DNA of 64,000 bases from Nakaseomyces glabratus (lineage: Eukaryota > Ascomycota > Saccharomycetes > Saccharomycetales > Saccharomycetaceae), in contig NC_088956.1 in NCBI RefSeq assembly GCF_010111755.1, positions 186,001 to 250,000 of the forward strand, in the 5' to 3' direction. Shown in pieces: positions 28,256 to 36,765 of the stretch (position 1 is the first letter of the stretch; the number at the start of each line of letters is the position of its first letter). The notes under the pieces are model-generated. The model did not search any database. It was given only the letters and a program-made list of their open reading frames with translations, and had not been told where the DNA came from. The translations under genes were made by a program, and so were the position numbers.

Positions 28256-28353
28256 CAGCAGAGTATTTCAGTTGATGTGATTTAGAATATCTTTAGGGAT
28301 GTGTATTAGTTGGTTTGGGTAGGTTGGGTGGCTATATTGTAGATGCTACATAG

Positions 28354-29700
28354 TTATAGATGTTCAGCGTGTGGTTTCCGCAGCGTTTCCAGGAACCTGA
28401 AGACGTCTAGCTCGGTGGATTTGATCTCATTATTGATAGCGTGTAGGGATTCATGGAAGAACTTGAAGTGGCACTCTTGCAGTATTGCGTTGAGCATTTG
28501 GTCCAGGAGCACCGTTTGCAGTTCGTGGTAGTGCATTGAAACCACTACGATGTCCAGAAGCTCTAGCGTGGCTACATCGTGAGGGCACTGGTACAAGATG
28601 CGCAGAAGCACAGTACGCAGCAACGGTTTCATGAATTGCTCACATATATCCAGGTGTAGTTTGTCCTTGAGATGGTAGTATAGGCCAGGGTAGGAGCCAT
28701 ACATCTTCGTCTCTAGCACTGCGGCTTGTGACTTCTCAGATGGCGATGTACGTGAATCCTGAGACTTGGACCCGGTCCCGCTGATCCGCAGCAACCAGGG
28801 TACTTCCTTGTTTATATTGGCTATGATCTGCTTAACTATATTAACATCTCCGAGTCTCTTGCACAAAGCTGCACCAAGAGAATGCACCGGTGGTGCTACG
28901 CCATCTTGATACAGACACAACTTGTACACTTTCAGTCTCAAATCGGAAGGTATACCGAACCAGTAGACATGGTGTTTCCTGAGTGCTAACAAGAGTGCTC
29001 CGTCATCTTTGCAGTTCCTAATCGACCGCCATACCTTTGCTAGGGCATCTTCTCTTTGTAGCAAGGCTCTGTTTTCGTAACGTAATCTGCGTAGTTCTCT
29101 TTTCGTTTCATGTTCAATGCGATCTATTCCGCTTTGGTAGTAGTCTTTACTGGACCTGTTGGATTCTTTGCGTTCGTTGTACTCGTACTCTTTCAGGAGG
29201 GCCAGTGAGTCTCTGTGTTCTGAGATACGCTTGTTGTTATCCTGGATCAGAGAGTCTACACTGATGTTACGTTGCATGTTGAATTTCAGCGTGGGGTCCA
29301 GCCCTTCAACCAGTGAATCCATCGTGCTGCTACTATACCTATCCCCAACCTCAGGACATGAGTTCTGTACGCTGAAGATAGACGACGTAGAGGACGCCGG
29401 CGACCCAGTGCCATCTATGCTTAGCGCACTTCTATTCTGAGCTGGGTAAGCCAGTGGAGCAGCCAGCGAGCCCGCTTTAGCCTTGTAAGGCAGCTGTTTC
29501 GCCTGCTTGAACGGCCTGGCAATGCGAGGGTCCCCGTTATCGATAATGGGCACCGCGTAGCCCAACAGGTCATCATCCTTCACCACTTCATCCTTTACCG
29601 TGGTCCAATCAGTCTCCCCGTAATGCTGCAAGTCGCGCCTGCTCACTCTATGCCTCGCTTGAAACAGCCTCTTCCCGGGAGGCACATACTGTTCCATCAT
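28354..29700 (-). CDS. Uncharacterised protein, probable YLR049C positional homologue
   Basis: I do not recognise a function. The longest frame starts at a TTG; the first ATG at 29698-29700 gives 448 residues. Seen: a basic N-terminus (VPPGKRLFQARHRVSRRDL), a Pro/Ala/Ser-rich linker, and a charged coiled-coil-prone stretch (about 155-220, with HETKRELRRLRYENRALLQRED). The helical C-terminal half contains VYWFGIPSDLRLKVYKLCLYQ, which recalls the opening of a TBC (Rab-GAP) domain. I see no catalytic Arg and Gln finger motifs, so any GAP activity is doubtful. The neighbour on the same strand is EMA19 (YLR050C), which supports YLR049C (428 residues) as counterpart. The region is GC-rich. Confidence 0.75.
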   Translation of the reverse strand: MMEQYVPPGKRLFQARHRVSRRDLQHYGETDWTTVKDEVVKDDDLLGYAVPIIDNGDPRIARPFKQAKQLPYKAKAGSLAAPLAYPAQNRSALSIDGTGSPASSTSSIFSVQNSCPEVGDRYSSSTMDSLVEGLDPTLKFNMQRNISVDSLIQDNNKRISEHRDSLALLKEYEYNERKESNRSSKDYYQSGIDRIEHETKRELRRLRYENRALLQREDALAKVWRSIRNCKDDGALLLALRKHHVYWFGIPSDLRLKVYKLCLYQDGVAPPVHSLGAALCKRLGDVNIVKQIIANINKEVPWLLRISGTGSKSQDSRTSPSEKSQAAVLETKMYGSYPGLYYHLKDKLHLDICEQFMKPLLRTVLLRILYQCPHDVATLELLDIVVVSMHYHELQTVLLDQMLNAILQECHFKFFHESLHAINNEIKSTELDVFRFLETLRKPHAEHL

Positions 29701-29890
29701 TTCGCTATTCAATGGTATTGCTGTTCTTGTTATTCTAAAATATATACTCGTTGTAATACTTCTTTCTTATATAGAAAAGCGCACTCTCGCCATCCCACCA
29801 ACAGATTGGATTGGCGAAAAGTCCATACGTGTATTATATATCGGAAAGAAGCAACGATGGCCATCCTAGTCCACATCCATATCTAATGCC

Positions 29891-29929
29891 ACATCCAACA
29901 CTCACATCCAACACTCACATCCAACACTC
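29891..29929 (+). repeat. 13-bp tandem repeat (ACATCCAACACTC) x 3
   Basis: Three exact copies at 29891-29903, 29904-29916 and 29917-29929, in the gap (29701-30132) between the YLR049C-like gene's promoter and the EMA19 3' end. The unit is vaguely Rap1-site-like (ACAYCCA) but does not match the consensus. Nothing else is seen in that 432-bp gap. Confidence 0.9.
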
Positions 29930-30132
29930 ACAGTCCACTATGCCCAGCCATCTCGAAGCCCAGCATGTTGCCAAATTTCTTTTTCTGCAGCGAAGGACGC
30001 GAAAAGGGTGATTCCCCCTAGAAAGTACCGTACAAACGCGAAATTCGGGGGATTGTTGATGCGAATGGGGAATAATGGACCAACCAGTTGAATCATGGTT
30101 ACGGTGCTGGATGGGAGGGTCTGTATGGATGC

Positions 30133-30672
30133 TCACTGTTGCAGCATACACAGGCGCAATGGGAGCAGGAAAGTAGGCAAGTACAGGCCCATAAGGGCCA
30201 GGGTGTCCCTCACTTCCAGCTTGGTTCCTGCGATGCGGGATGCGTCCAGCGTAAACGGGTAGTAGCCCCTATAGAGGATCACGACTATGCATATCCAGGT
30301 GGTTAGGGCGGCGTTTAGCCCGTATACGCGGAGCCACAAGTACAGGGACTTCTTCGTGGTGGCCCGCTCTGCCTTGGCGTTTTTGGTATCTTTCGATCTG
30401 AGGGCCCAGATCTTCTTGAACTGGTGGGCGAAGTAGAAGAACAGCGGCAATTGGAAGACTAGCTCCCACCACACAAACAGCTGCAGCCACATGGGCTTCT
30501 CATGCAGCAGGAAGTCGTTGTTCTGGCGTATGTGCCATTGCACTAGCCCAGGCAGCAGGACCCACTTGTCCGGAACAGCAACACTGGAGTCCACAAGCAC
30601 TGTGATCGGAATGTGCACCAGACAGTAGTAGTAATAAAACTTCTCCTCGAAAACAGATAAAGAGCTGATCAT
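30133..30672 (-). CDS. EMA19: EMA19-type ER membrane protein (TMEM97/EXPERA family)
   Basis: Orthologue of Ema19 (YLR050C), an ER membrane protein of the TMEM97/sigma-2 receptor (EXPERA) family; in S. cerevisiae it is linked to quality control of mitochondrial precursors at the ER surface. The longest frame starts at a TTG. The first ATG (30670-30672) gives 179 residues beginning MISSLSVFEEKFYYYY. Seen: four hydrophobic segments (about 10-32, 65-88, 115-140, 155-175), conserved Trp/Phe/Pro positions (MWLQLFVWWELVFQLPLFF), and a cytosolic Lys-rich loop. GC-rich relative to flanking DNA. Confidence 0.88.
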   Translation of the reverse strand: MISSLSVFEEKFYYYYCLVHIPITVLVDSSVAVPDKWVLLPGLVQWHIRQNNDFLLHEKPMWLQLFVWWELVFQLPLFFYFAHQFKKIWALRSKDTKNAKAERATTKKSLYLWLRVYGLNAALTTWICIVVILYRGYYPFTLDASRIAGTKLEVRDTLALMGLYLPTFLLPLRLCMLQQ

Positions 30673-31336
30673 TTGCAACAATTGCTTTAGGAACTGTGTA
30701 ATAGTCTTCCTTTAAAACTCGACGGCACAGTGCCTTGTATGTGATCCTTAAACAGACTGCGCTTCCTGAAAAGTTTCCAGTTGGGCACCGAAATGGCACT
30801 ACGTGTGTAGGTACGAATATAAGCATTCACAGCTCATCGCATAAACTGGCCATTACTAAGGCCAATATGTAGTGGTATATTCTTGCCAAGTGTTACCAGA
30901 GTTTTATGTCTAACTAGGGGTATGTGTTTGTATGTATTTCTATTTGAAGGCTATGTATTTTGCGCACGGTGGTAAGCTGGGCAGGGTTCCTGTAATGAAT
31001 GGGATGTCCATCATTTGCAATACTCAAGAGGATGTGGAGGCCTCTCATTGTAGCAAGGTTGGCTGATAGGGTAGAGAGAATCTATCAATTTCTGATGTCG
31101 TCAGCTTATGTAAAAATGATCTGCACAACATATCACTTTCGTCCCTTCTCGGTAGTTGTAGGGGAATCACTTGCGTTATCAAATCGCAAACGTCGATGGA
31201 TCCGTAGAATCGACGATCAGGGCTTATTCATTGTATAGGGGCATGGGGTGGGGCATATATATAGTATCATGTTTATAATAACATTCGCCCTCCATTAATT
31301 TTTCTCTTGTGGAAGGTAGCGAGACCAATCTCAATA
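30673..31336. other. Divergent region between EMA19 and WWM1
   Basis: 664 bp shared by two divergent genes. A 79-codon plus-strand frame (30999-31238) shows no conservation I recognise. TATATATAG near 31256 could be the WWM1 TATA box. No RNA gene seen. Confidence 0.5.
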
Positions 31337-32065
31337 ATGCCTCAGAGTAAAGACGACCCTCCTAACGTTCCTTCAGGCTGGAAAGCAGTGTTTGATGATG
31401 AGTACCAGACCTGGTTCTATGTGTACCTAGCAACTAAGCGGTCACAATGGGAAGAGCCAGAGGGTACCACCTGGAACAAGATATCGAAGCCACCGATGCC
31501 TCCTCCAAGCTATAAGTCGAAAGAGGAGTATGCCAGAGGCTCTGTGTCCCCTCCACATTCAGCCCGTAGAGCGCAGCCTGCGCCGCCACCACAGACCACA
31601 TACAGATCACAACCACCAGCGCCAGTCTCTCCTCAACCATACTACTCGCCACAAGTGCCTCAACAACAACCGATGCCCATGTACCCACCACAGCAACCTA
31701 TGCCAATGCCAATGTATGCTCCACAACAGCCTGTCTATGGCGGTGCTCCAATGCCACAACCAGTTTATCAGCAGGCACCAGTTGCCCAGCAAAAGAGCAG
31801 TAGTGGTGTAGGGAAGAAGGCTTTCTTCGGTAGTTTAGCAGGTGCGGGTGTAGGTGTGCTTGGTGCAGAAGCAATTTCTCATGCCTTCGACCACCACCAT
31901 GACCAGGACACTACAGTAGTGGAAAACAACTACTATGACAATGGTCCTGGTGGCTATGACAACGGTTATGGTGGCGGTGGAGGCTACGATAACGGTTACG
32001 ATCAAGGCTACAATGATGGCTTCGATGATGGTAACTATGACGGAGGTGACGGAGGTGACTGGTAA
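31337..32065 (+). CDS. WWM1: WW-domain protein WWM1
   Basis: Orthologue of Wwm1 (YFL010C), a WW-domain protein that binds the metacaspase Mca1 in S. cerevisiae and affects growth when overexpressed. The longest frame starts at a TTG; the ATG at 31337 gives 242 residues (S. cerevisiae 211). Seen: one WW domain near the N-terminus (VPSGWKAVFDDEYQTWFYVY, then SQWEEPEG). A Pro/Gln/Met-rich low-complexity middle with PPQ and QQP repeats follows, then a Gly/Ala-rich amphipathic segment (GKKAFFGSLAGAGVGVLGAE). The C-terminus is Gly/Tyr/Asp/Asn-rich with repeated YDNGY units. The composition suggests a disordered, prion-like tail; that is inference. Confidence 0.93.
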   Translation: MPQSKDDPPNVPSGWKAVFDDEYQTWFYVYLATKRSQWEEPEGTTWNKISKPPMPPPSYKSKEEYARGSVSPPHSARRAQPAPPPQTTYRSQPPAPVSPQPYYSPQVPQQQPMPMYPPQQPMPMPMYAPQQPVYGGAPMPQPVYQQAPVAQQKSSSGVGKKAFFGSLAGAGVGVLGAEAISHAFDHHHDQDTTVVENNYYDNGPGGYDNGYGGGGGYDNGYDQGYNDGFDDGNYDGGDGGDW

Positions 32066-32329
32066 TGATATACTGTGATATCAATTTGAACTTTGAGCTT
32101 AGATGACTATTCATTGTCCCCATATTTGTTGGGAAGTGTTTTATAAATACATGACGTTTCTTTTTACTTGCATAAATAATATTACAACTGTACTTCTTCC
32201 ATACATAGCATGCTAACATTGTGACATTCTGAAAGAGTGATCACATATAGATAGTAATGGTATCAATTAATTTTGTTTGTATTTGTTAATTGTCTCATGC
32301 TTGACAATAAATGTTTCTGCTTGTCACTA

Positions 32330-33451
32330 CTAATGTTTGTATAAGTCAGCGAACAAGCAGGCATTGCATAGTTCCTCAAGTCCTTTTTCAACACCATACT
32401 CCTTGATTAGACCATCGGCGATATTTTCTACCATGTTGTCGAGCATTCTCTTTCCGTTTTTTTTCAGTTCATATGTTAATCTGGATGTTGGGAATGGAGA
32501 ATATGAGAGTTTTTTAGCTTCAAAGAACACCTGAAAGTCTATTCTCAGTGAAATATCACGCTCTTTTAAAGAATCGTGTGTGTGCAGCAGGATATACTCA
32601 CCTGATCGAGGTAATTCACAAGTTTTCACTCTCTTGATAAACTTATCTCGCAGTCTTCGCAGAATTTTGAATCTCCTTTGCCGTATTTTATCAAATTCAA
32701 AGCATGCTAGTAAGAAGAATGAAGGGTTTCTAACTTGCAAAAGCGGCTGCACTGCAAGCCGTACTTGGTCAGAAACTGATATTATCGTAAAATCTTTCAT
32801 TACCTCATTAACTTCATCGTAGACAATTTTTATTGTTACTGAGAAAGTTATATTTTCAAAACGCTGAAAATATAGTTCCACATTTAAGGAAACATTAGAG
32901 CCCTCATTCTTTGAGTTTGAAGTTATTATGATTTTAATATCCTTGTACAAATATTGGCTTAAATATTTCAGTCTCAGTTTCATATTGAGTAATGGTAAGC
33001 TGTCATATTTATTCTTCAACTCATCGTCAACAGATGTGTCACCATGGACATTTACAGATGAGCTAAGTCGTTCCAGCGATTCTCCATTGATCAACTTATT
33101 GACTTCCAAGTCTTGTGATTGTTTTTGAGAAAAAGACAATAAGTCATTTAAAACATCCAAGGCATTCTTATCAATGGTTTTATTTGCTTTATCTATCATT
33201 TCCACACTTTCTCTCTCCAATTGATTAACTTCAGTTAGTAATTGATTTCTCTTCTCTAACAACTCGTTCTTCTTCTCAATTAACTCTAGCTTCTTGAGCT
33301 CATCTTCCGATATTCTAGACCTCTCAACAGCATCATTGATACCCTCTGAATCAGAACTACTAACCTCATTCTCGGTGGTAGAGGATGCAAATATACTAGA
33401 GCTGCTTTTATCTTGCTGTTTTCTTTGTTCTAAGTCAGATGTAAACTCCAT
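32330..33451 (-). CDS. CTF19: COMA kinetochore subunit CTF19 (CENP-P)
   Basis: Orthologue of Ctf19 (YPL018W), of the COMA inner-kinetochore complex with Mcm21, Okp1 and Ame1. It recruits the cohesin loader Scc2/4 to centromeres through its phosphorylated N-terminus. Seen: 373 residues (S. cerevisiae 369). The N-terminus MEFTSD matches the S. cerevisiae start, keeping Thr4, a known DDK-target residue. A long coiled coil (about 50-100, KKLELIEKKNELLEKRNQLL) follows, then KYDSLPLLNMKLRLKYL introducing tandem RWD-like folds. The diagnostic C-terminus is GLIKEYGVEKGLEELCNACLF. In S. cerevisiae it lies on chromosome XVI beside IRC15, the LPD1 ohnologue. Confidence 0.95.
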   Translation of the reverse strand: MEFTSDLEQRKQQDKSSSSIFASSTTENEVSSSDSEGINDAVERSRISEDELKKLELIEKKNELLEKRNQLLTEVNQLERESVEMIDKANKTIDKNALDVLNDLLSFSQKQSQDLEVNKLINGESLERLSSSVNVHGDTSVDDELKNKYDSLPLLNMKLRLKYLSQYLYKDIKIIITSNSKNEGSNVSLNVELYFQRFENITFSVTIKIVYDEVNEVMKDFTIISVSDQVRLAVQPLLQVRNPSFFLLACFEFDKIRQRRFKILRRLRDKFIKRVKTCELPRSGEYILLHTHDSLKERDISLRIDFQVFFEAKKLSYSPFPTSRLTYELKKNGKRMLDNMVENIADGLIKEYGVEKGLEELCNACLFADLYKH

Positions 33452-34224
33452 GACAGACCCATCAGACCTTTTAAGTAAGTAACACTGACAAAACTTTATC
33501 CAGAGTTCTTTTCATTAGTTGTGTATCTCATTCAGGTATTACAAATCTTCGAAAGAATCATGTTTACATTGTTAATCCTCTTATTAATTTCTGTTTTTGG
33601 CGATGCCCTTGCAAACACGCGATTCAAAATTGTGATAAGTTTAATGAAATTAGTTACTCAGTTGTAAATTAAAATGTCTGTACAAAACTCTCGGATGGTG
33701 TTGTATATATATATTGAGATAGAAAATTATAGAGTATTATAAAATATTCATTAAAAATTTTGATGCCTTCAATACTGTGTTTTTTTAATAAATCATCATA
33801 ATATTAATAATTTCCCAAGTAATAGATGAACAGGCTTATAGAAAATAAAATTGATATTTATTAAAGGACTATAGAGTAATTATATAATGGACCAGATCAC
33901 TACCGAGTGGTAGGTTAAGTGATCGGACCAATAAAAAAAAGAGCTACATAAGGACTTCTTTTTTTTTTATGTTTTGTGTTTTTTATTTTTTTTTTCCTCT
34001 ACTAATACAGATTAAACCACTCATAATAAACCTATAACAGTAGAGGTCCATTAGCATTCAACAAAATATTAACAATATTGCTCCAATTATACTGTAAAAC
34101 AATTTGTTAGAATACTGTCATTTTTTTGTTTTTTTAATTATTTCTATAGTTTTTAACTTTTTTTTTATGTGATGTAGTCTGAACATTTGTCAGATATATT
34201 GAATCAATAATAATCAGATACATT
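33452..34224. other. AT-rich gap with a nested hairpin
   Basis: 773 bp of very AT-rich DNA with homopolymer runs. It holds the CTF19 promoter and the 3' flank of the AraC-like gene. The one striking structure is at 33889-33930: GGACCA direct repeats bounding an imperfect hairpin (outer arms GATCAC/GTGATC, inner arms CTACC/GGTAG, loop GAGT). No coding frame seen. Confidence 0.55.
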
Positions 34225-36765
34225 TTATGTTAACGTCAAAGGGTCTGAATTGCTAACAAAATCATCTACGAGGGTAATATCATGATCCTCCCAGATGTCT
34301 TCAATTCGAATTTTGTTCGTAATGTCGATATCTGCGTCGTTTTCATTAATTGCCAAATGCATATTAATGTCATTGTCTCCATTATTTTCAGTAATATTGT
34401 CTAAATTGAAATTGATTTCATTAAGTGCATCAAGATCATTTTCATTCAAGTTCATATAATCCTCAGGAAGGAAATCCTGGTTAGCTAAAAATGGCATACT
34501 GAAATCAAAAAGACTATCGAAGTCCATCAACTCTTCATTTGCACTAACATCAAAGCTTGGAGACTCTCTGAAAGAGTTTGAATTTGAACTAGTACCTTGT
34601 TCTGTATTTGATTCGTTACTTGAAGAATTGAGAGGAATGTTTTGGGCCTCGGTTGAACTTGGTGGAGTAGCAAGCAAAGCTTTATCCATTCCTTGTTCAG
34701 AATTGTTGCAATTTATCAAATCCTTTGGGGTTTCCCAACTACTAGGTAGAAGAAAATAGTTATTGACACTGAGAATAGGAGGGGTAATCTGGTCTCTTTG
34801 TGAATAGATGAAATTCTGTTCAGCTAACGGTTTAGTAGATGGCCCATCCAATTTGTTATTTTCGCAAGCAATACTATTTGGGAAGGTTGGCATAATTTCT
34901 ACTAAGGAAAGATTGATATTATCTGTCTGAGTTGTCCTCATAGTTTCTAAAGAGACATCTTTTGAGTTGTCTTTCCCTGTATCAGTTTCATTGTGTTTAT
35001 CCGCCAATCTATCATTATCATCTTCCGATAGTACAGTGGAGTCGTTATGAGAGTTTAAAGCAACACTTGAAGTAACCATAACGTTACTATTCTCAGAAAT
35101 GGCTATAGTAGTGTTGTCTTTGGAATCAACATGATTCTGAGTAGTGCTTTTCACTCCAGAATTTTCTTTAGGATTTTTGTTTGTGTCTTCAGAGTTGGTT
35201 GCCACAAAGGTGTTAATGGGTTGTGGGTCCACTGTTCTCCCAATAGTATTACTATCAAAAAGGTAACGACTTGATGAAAGATCACTGTTATACCCATGTT
35301 TATCCTTACGGTGTTTACCCAGGAAAAGGTCGGCGGCACTGAATTTTCTGAGTGTTACAGAGAGCTTGTTTATATTTTGACGGCGATCTCTTCTACTTTT
35401 GTTTCCTCTATCATTTTCTTCACCTTTCTTGGTTTTGATGATATTGCCATCATTATCTTTCTTGACATCTAAAGCTATAATGCATTCTGATAGAAGAACA
35501 TCAGTCTTTTCAATATTTCTGTCTGGAATACTGGTGAATAATTCATCCCTTAGGAATTTATTATCCCTGACAACACTGCCATGGCCCAAGGTTATCATAT
35601 TAAAACCAACTTTGTAATTCCTATAGTTTTCCATCTCATCTTGATTGTGATAGAAGACTTTTCTGCATAGGCTGGTATAGTCGGCAATCGTAACACCAAC
35701 ATATTTTTTGAAACTTCTATGGAAATGATAGTAACTGATCCCAACAAAAGCAGCTAAGGGTTCAGGTGGTAAAGATAAACCTCTCACCAAATAAGCCTCT
35801 AAGGTAATGCTAGCATCAAATTTTTTAGTTTGAAGTTCAGCCTTTGTAGTCCTTGGCCTACGCACTGTTACTTCCGGCGCTTGTATTTCAACTGGTAGCT
35901 TTCCAACAAGAGTTGGATTTGGTGGAGTGCCCTCTGGAGAAATAGAAGTAGAGCTTTCTTTATTGTCAGAAGAAAATATTTGACCATTTTCCTCTGAAGA
36001 ATCACCAAGTTCTTTGTCAGCACTTTCTGCCGCAGAGTCATTAATTTTGAAATTTGTGTTAACGCCATCTAAAATAGGGTGCCCTTGAGCAGCAGCAGTA
36101 AAAGCTAACAATACTGCAAGTGCAGTAACTGTACGATCAGTAACGGTAGGATTGGGGGGGATATTGGTGGGTGTTGCAGCAGTAGGAGCAGTAGGAGCAG
36201 TAGGAGCAACTGTGGATGTAGCAGCAGTAGTAACAGTGTCAGAAGAAGAACTTCCTTCCTTTGACTTTGAATGATTCGTTGTTCTTTTTCTCTTTGATAT
36301 GGAAGACTTAACATCTGGAAGTGGAGTGGTTCTCACTTGTGGGTCCACTTCAAGGTCCAAGTGTGCATTTACGACAGAATAAGCGATTAAAGTTGTAGCG
36401 TTTGCGATTTGTATCCACTTCTCAGCCTCTCTTTGATTTAGTATCAAATGTCTTGCGTCTGAGTCAGAGCTACAAATATCTTCTGGAGGTCTATAGATGA
36501 CTTTGCTTAACTTATGTGCTTCCTTCTGAACAATATTCCTATAGTCAACATCGCATGAAAATAAATCACTGTTCTTAAAGTCAATAAATTTTTTAGCGCC
36601 TCTTGAAAGAATAGGTTTATCGTGTTCTCTAACCCATGATATTGACCAAGGATTATAGCTGATAATTCTGTCAACCTCATTCTTCAATAGGTATACTGCG
36701 TGAGCAGTAATATGGTCAATATCGTGAATTCCACGCCCCGTTTTGTACGGAGGTGTCTTAGACAT
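34225..36765 (-). CDS. Putative transcription activator with AraC/Ada-type helix-turn-helix
   Basis: I know of no S. cerevisiae orthologue; CDC4 lies at this place there. Seen, over 846 residues: an N-terminal globular-looking region (1-140), a basic NLS-like stretch (KRKRTTNHSKSK, 158-169) and a Thr/Ala/Pro linker with three APT repeats. Residues 318-375 match the AraC/Ada HTH pattern, with LAAFVGISYYHFHRSFKK then GVTIADY (337-363): LA-x2-V-x-(I/M)-S-x2-H-x-HR-x-FK, then G-x-T. A long Ser/Asn/Asp-rich region follows. The C-terminus is acidic and aromatic (MDFDSLFDFSMPF), like an activation domain. Residues 89-106 (RP..C......ARH) faintly recall the Ada N-terminal metal-binding domain, but its four-cysteine site is absent. 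A DNA-binding activator is my inference; targets unknown. Confidence 0.8.
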   Translation of the reverse strand: MSKTPPYKTGRGIHDIDHITAHAVYLLKNEVDRIISYNPWSISWVREHDKPILSRGAKKFIDFKNSDLFSCDVDYRNIVQKEAHKLSKVIYRPPEDICSSDSDARHLILNQREAEKWIQIANATTLIAYSVVNAHLDLEVDPQVRTTPLPDVKSSISKRKRTTNHSKSKEGSSSSDTVTTAATSTVAPTAPTAPTAATPTNIPPNPTVTDRTVTALAVLLAFTAAAQGHPILDGVNTNFKINDSAAESADKELGDSSEENGQIFSSDNKESSTSISPEGTPPNPTLVGKLPVEIQAPEVTVRRPRTTKAELQTKKFDASITLEAYLVRGLSLPPEPLAAFVGISYYHFHRSFKKYVGVTIADYTSLCRKVFYHNQDEMENYRNYKVGFNMITLGHGSVVRDNKFLRDELFTSIPDRNIEKTDVLLSECIIALDVKKDNDGNIIKTKKGEENDRGNKSRRDRRQNINKLSVTLRKFSAADLFLGKHRKDKHGYNSDLSSSRYLFDSNTIGRTVDPQPINTFVATNSEDTNKNPKENSGVKSTTQNHVDSKDNTTIAISENSNVMVTSSVALNSHNDSTVLSEDDNDRLADKHNETDTGKDNSKDVSLETMRTTQTDNINLSLVEIMPTFPNSIACENNKLDGPSTKPLAEQNFIYSQRDQITPPILSVNNYFLLPSSWETPKDLINCNNSEQGMDKALLATPPSSTEAQNIPLNSSSNESNTEQGTSSNSNSFRESPSFDVSANEELMDFDSLFDFSMPFLANQDFLPEDYMNLNENDLDALNEINFNLDNITENNGDNDINMHLAINENDADIDITNKIRIEDIWEDHDITLVDDFVSNSDPLTLT
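36181..36207 (+). repeat. 9-bp in-frame repeat in the AraC-like gene
   Basis: Three exact AGTAGGAGC units (plus strand), encoding the Ala-Pro-Thr repeats of the linker on the minus strand. Confidence 0.85.

Noticed and set aside
30999..31238. 79-codon frame in the EMA19/WWM1 divergent promoter
   Set aside because: No recognisable similarity and sits in promoter DNA.
34225..36765. Possibility that the AraC-like gene is CDC4 or SWI1, expected near this locus by synteny
   Set aside because: No F-box or WD40 repeats (CDC4) and no ARID domain (SWI1); the helix-turn-helix is of a different class.
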